Below are positions 39,510-41,454 of a stretch of 41,454 nucleotides of DNA, piece after piece. The translations under genes and the position numbers were made by a program. Source of the stretch: Kiritimatiellia bacterium (GTDB lineage Bacteria > Verrucomicrobiota > Kiritimatiellia > RFP12 > UBA1067); the NCBI GenBank assembly GCA_017648225.1, contig JAGCJE010000271.1:1-41454 (forward strand), written 5' to 3'. Under the pieces are notes generated by a model that was not told the DNA's origin, did not search any database, and was given only the letters and a program-made list of their open reading frames with translations. The stretch's first letter is position 1, and the number at the start of each line of letters is the position of its first letter.

Positions 39510-39830
39510 ATGAAGAAGGGAAAAAAGAATCGACGTTGGAATCTCTCCGTCGCCGAGACTCTCACTCTCCATCAACTGTATTGTGATCTCCATCGACCTA
39601 AGATTTTCAAAATGGAAATGGAGGGCAAGATTTTCGAGGTTGTCGCTCACGTCGATTTGCGCGACCCTGTCCCGGTGAAGTATGTGAAGGAACAACTCGC
39701 TCGAAAGCTCGCCGAGGCGATGATCGCTAATGATGTGGTGAAAATCGACGTTGTGGATGATTCTGCTCTATGGGGTGAGAAGTTGTTGCGCGGGACATTG
39801 CGAGTCGTCGTTCCGAAAGGGGTGTTCTAA
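39510..39830 (+). CDS. Hypothetical basic protein
   Basis: ATG 39510 follows GAGGAGGTG at eight bases; a GTG nine bases earlier lies in the binding site. The 106-residue protein starts MKKGKKNRRWNLSVAETLTL and has alternating strands and one helix. No family is recognised. Its stop overlaps the next start by 1 bp. Confidence 0.6.
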   Translation: MKKGKKNRRWNLSVAETLTLHQLYCDLHRPKIFKMEMEGKIFEVVAHVDLRDPVPVKYVKEQLARKLAEAMIANDVVKIDVVDDSALWGEKLLRGTLRVVVPKGVF

Positions 39831-40162
39831 TGGAATATGTTTTCCGTTTTCTGTCCGGGTTCGCTGTGACGCTCATGGGCTGTCTGATCGCGCTCCTGAG
39901 CATGCGTCGAACCATTCGGGAGAACGCGCACGAGCTGGAGGAGACCGAAAAGAATCTCACGAAGCTCCCGTCGTATATCTGGGTTGATGTGAACGATCGT
40001 CTCCCGATAAGCGACGGCGAGTATCTCGTCGAGTATTGTTTCGAGAATTATCCCGACGTGAGAATGCATGCTATTTACGATTTCGATGTTCGTCTGGATC
40101 GTTTTCAGCATGAGGGTTTTCACGGGATGAAGGTTGTCCGCTGGGCCGAGCTGCCGAGATGA
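39830..40162 (+). CDS. Membrane-anchored DUF551-like protein
   Basis: The 110-residue protein has an N-terminal membrane span (FRFLSGFAVTLMGCLIALLS), a charged coiled stretch, and a C-terminal half with WVDVNDRLPISDGEYLVEY and VVRWAELPR, the pattern of DUF551. Such domains are common in phages and are of unknown role. Anchor plus DUF551 in one chain is an unusual pairing. Confidence 0.68.
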   Translation: MEYVFRFLSGFAVTLMGCLIALLSMRRTIRENAHELEETEKNLTKLPSYIWVDVNDRLPISDGEYLVEYCFENYPDVRMHAIYDFDVRLDRFQHEGFHGMKVVRWAELPR

Positions 40163-40172
40163 GGTGATTTTG

Positions 40173-40550
40173 ATGTACGATTGCGAAGTTGAATTGAGAC
40201 CGTTGACATTGGCGTTCATCGGTTACGATGAGGGACAAACTCGTCGATATTTCGCCGAATTTGCGAAAGTGAATTCCGATCAGGTTTCACATTTCCTCGA
40301 TCGCGACGGTCGTATTTTGTTTAAGGATGGCACAGTCGTTCGTCGCGTACATTACGATCGTAATCGTCTGATGGGTTGTCAGTTCGATCAGGTGATCATC
40401 GCGGTTGACTGGCGCGGAGTTTACAATTGGCCCGAGGAGCGGTTTGTCCTGATGCGTGAAGTGTACGAGCGAACGTCGAGGAGTTGCGTCCCGGGTCAGT
40501 TCCTCACCATTATCTATGATCTGGATTCGGAGGTGGTCCACGATGAGTGA
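40173..40550 (+). CDS. Hypothetical protein
   Basis: GAGGTGATTTTG precedes ATG 40173. The 125-residue product is beta-rich, with ELRPLTLAFIGYDEGQTRRY and a C-terminal YDLDSEVVHDE. No catalytic motif is visible, and I do not recognise the family. It overlaps the next gene by 8 bp. Confidence 0.58.
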   Translation: MYDCEVELRPLTLAFIGYDEGQTRRYFAEFAKVNSDQVSHFLDRDGRILFKDGTVVRRVHYDRNRLMGCQFDQVIIAVDWRGVYNWPEERFVLMREVYERTSRSCVPGQFLTIIYDLDSEVVHDE

Positions 40551-40971
40551 TCTGATCGATCGTTCCAAGCTGCCGACAATTCGCATCACGATTCCCGCGC
40601 ATCTCTGCGATGCGAGCTGTCGCGGCATCGTCGAGATCGTGGCGAACGGTTTTCAAACCTTGATTGACTCGGCTCCGGCGGTCGACGCCGTTCCTCGCGA
40701 CGAATACGATGCTCTGTTGAAACGGTTCCGGCATCTGCTCGAGAGCGATTTCATCCGGAGTTTCGACGAGTATGATCCTCGGACTCAGACGTACAAGCGC
40801 GACATCATAGAGGCGGACGACGCTGTTCGGATGGTTCGTTGCAAGGACTGTGAACACTGGCAGCAGAGTCGACGTACACCGCTCGGATCGTGTTATTGTG
40901 AGTGCCTCGGGGTATATCGCCCCATTCATTTCTACTGTGCATACGGTAGGAAAATAGTCAAAAACGACTAA
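40543..40971 (+). CDS. Phage protein with C-terminal zinc ribbon
   Basis: The 142-residue protein has a short helical middle (DSAPAVDAVPRDEYDALLKRF, a segment common to Bacillota phage proteins) and a C-terminal zinc site: VRCKDCEHW, then GSCYCECLG and FYCAYGRK. It is the last gene of the early module and ends at the border of repeat array B. Function unknown. Confidence 0.68.
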   Translation: MSDLIDRSKLPTIRITIPAHLCDASCRGIVEIVANGFQTLIDSAPAVDAVPRDEYDALLKRFRHLLESDFIRSFDEYDPRTQTYKRDIIEADDAVRMVRCKDCEHWQQSRRTPLGSCYCECLGVYRPIHFYCAYGRKIVKND

Positions 40972-41370
40972 CACGATCCAACATAACCGACTAACATGAT
41001 CTAACATCATTAACATCATTTCGCCGGTGATCGGCTGTTCGGGCCCGAAAATCCGTCGACGAGAAAAATTGAAAATTTCAATCAGACCGTCGAAACGGTC
41101 GATCTCGGCGAAAATGATGTTATCATTTAAGGATCATGTTGAAAATGATGTTAATGCAGATTGCACAAAAAGAGGTGTTGAAAACGCCGATTTGATGGGG
41201 TTCTTTTGTTCAAGGTCTCTATATTTTATATATTATATAACATCATAATATTATTTCTTTCAAATTATAAGAAAAATAATAGATATATAAATATATAAGA
41301 TATAAGAGAGATAAGAGAAAAGAAAGTATATAAGATTTTCGAGAAAAATGATGTTTTCATGTTATTGCGT
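40970..41370. repeat. AT-rich repeat array B (AACATSAT iterons plus AT-rich block)
   Basis: AACATCAT/AACATGAT or complement occurs at 40993, 41003, 41012, 41114, 41133, 41145, 41239 and 41348, with a variant AACACGAT at 40970. The stretch 41231-41335 is nearly all A/T with a polypurine run, and its TATTATATAACATCATAATA start and later TATATAAG end match array A (21581-21690). No convincing coding region is present. It may be a replication origin, or the control region for the late genes just downstream. Confidence 0.75.
41206..41234 (+). promoter_or_regulatory. Possible late promoter
   Basis: TTGTTC (41206-41211), 17 bp, TATATT (41229-41234), the only candidate sigma-70 promoter I find before the late operon. 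The AT-rich setting makes chance matches easy. Confidence 0.3.
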
Positions 41371-41388
41371 GATTTCAGGAGGTGCGAT

Positions 41389-41454
41389 GATGAAAAATGT
41401 CCCGTGTCGATATTGTGAGACTCGTGTCCTCGGGTGTCACGATCGATGTGAAAA
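41389..41454. repeat. Right copy of the terminal 66-bp duplication
   Basis: Identical to bases 1-66; joining them restores one continuous late operon and supplies the ribosome binding site for the gene at 2-187. Confidence 0.9.
41390..41454 (+). CDS. 5' part of the small Cys-rich protein (gene continues at base 2)
   Basis: This is the start of the gene described at 2-187, cut by the window end. AGGAGGT at 41377-41383 precedes ATG 41387 and ATG 41390; the second has the better spacing. Confidence 0.75.
   Translation, partial: MKNVPCRYCETRVLGCHDRCE

Noticed and set aside
41027..41248. Plus-strand frame inside repeat array B
   Set aside because: It spans iteron copies and the AT-rich block, has no binding site, and the product looks random.

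Overview
The window is one complete genome of a temperate, HK97-fold siphophage. Bases 1-66 recur exactly at 41389-41454, so the molecule closes into a circle of about 41,388 bp (or is circularly permuted). AGGAGG-type ribosome binding sites, GTG/TTG starts, a P27-type small terminase, DUF6275, DUF3310 and YqaJ-type proteins, and CHAP lysis chemistry point to a Bacillota host, probably a gut Clostridia member. The host cannot be named from this sequence. Base composition is moderate and Arg codon CGA is used heavily except in a few abundant proteins. No tRNA, CRISPR array or insertion sequence was seen.

Late module, 1-21268, all rightward: a small Cys protein and a sigma-region-4-like protein; a structured intergenic segment; HNH endonuclease; a cos-like segment; DUF6275; terminase small and large subunits; portal; protease; capsid; four connector and completion genes; major tail protein; tail chaperones G and GT made by a -1 frameshift at 9404; tape measure; Dit; Tal; three fibre or receptor proteins, the last carrying collagen-like repeats and a calcineurin-type phosphoesterase; CHAP endolysin; a membrane protein and a holin.

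Accessory and lysogeny module, 21269-26740: an AT-rich repeat array; a probable lysogenic-conversion membrane protein with its own promoter; a leftward Arc-type repressor facing a rightward promoter across repeated operators; small genes; a BRO antirepressor; two small paralogues, one cut by TGA; a candidate attP; a leftward large serine integrase; and a leftward cI-like repressor facing a near-consensus rightward promoter with several operators.

Early module, 26741-40971, rightward: Cro-like protein, SNF2 helicase, HNH/AP2-type nuclease, family B DNA polymerase fused in frame to an ERF recombinase, YqaJ exonuclease, NrdR-type zinc ribbon, VRR-NUC nuclease, D5-type primase-helicase, ThyX, MazG-like pyrophosphohydrolase and many small proteins. 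A second AT-rich repeat array at 40970-41370 leads back into the late genes.

The strongest leads are the paired repeat arrays bounding the late module, the polymerase-ERF fusion with an internal ERF start, a 52-residue C-terminal domain shared by the antirepressor and the primase-helicase, and repressor-like operators scattered outside the immunity region.
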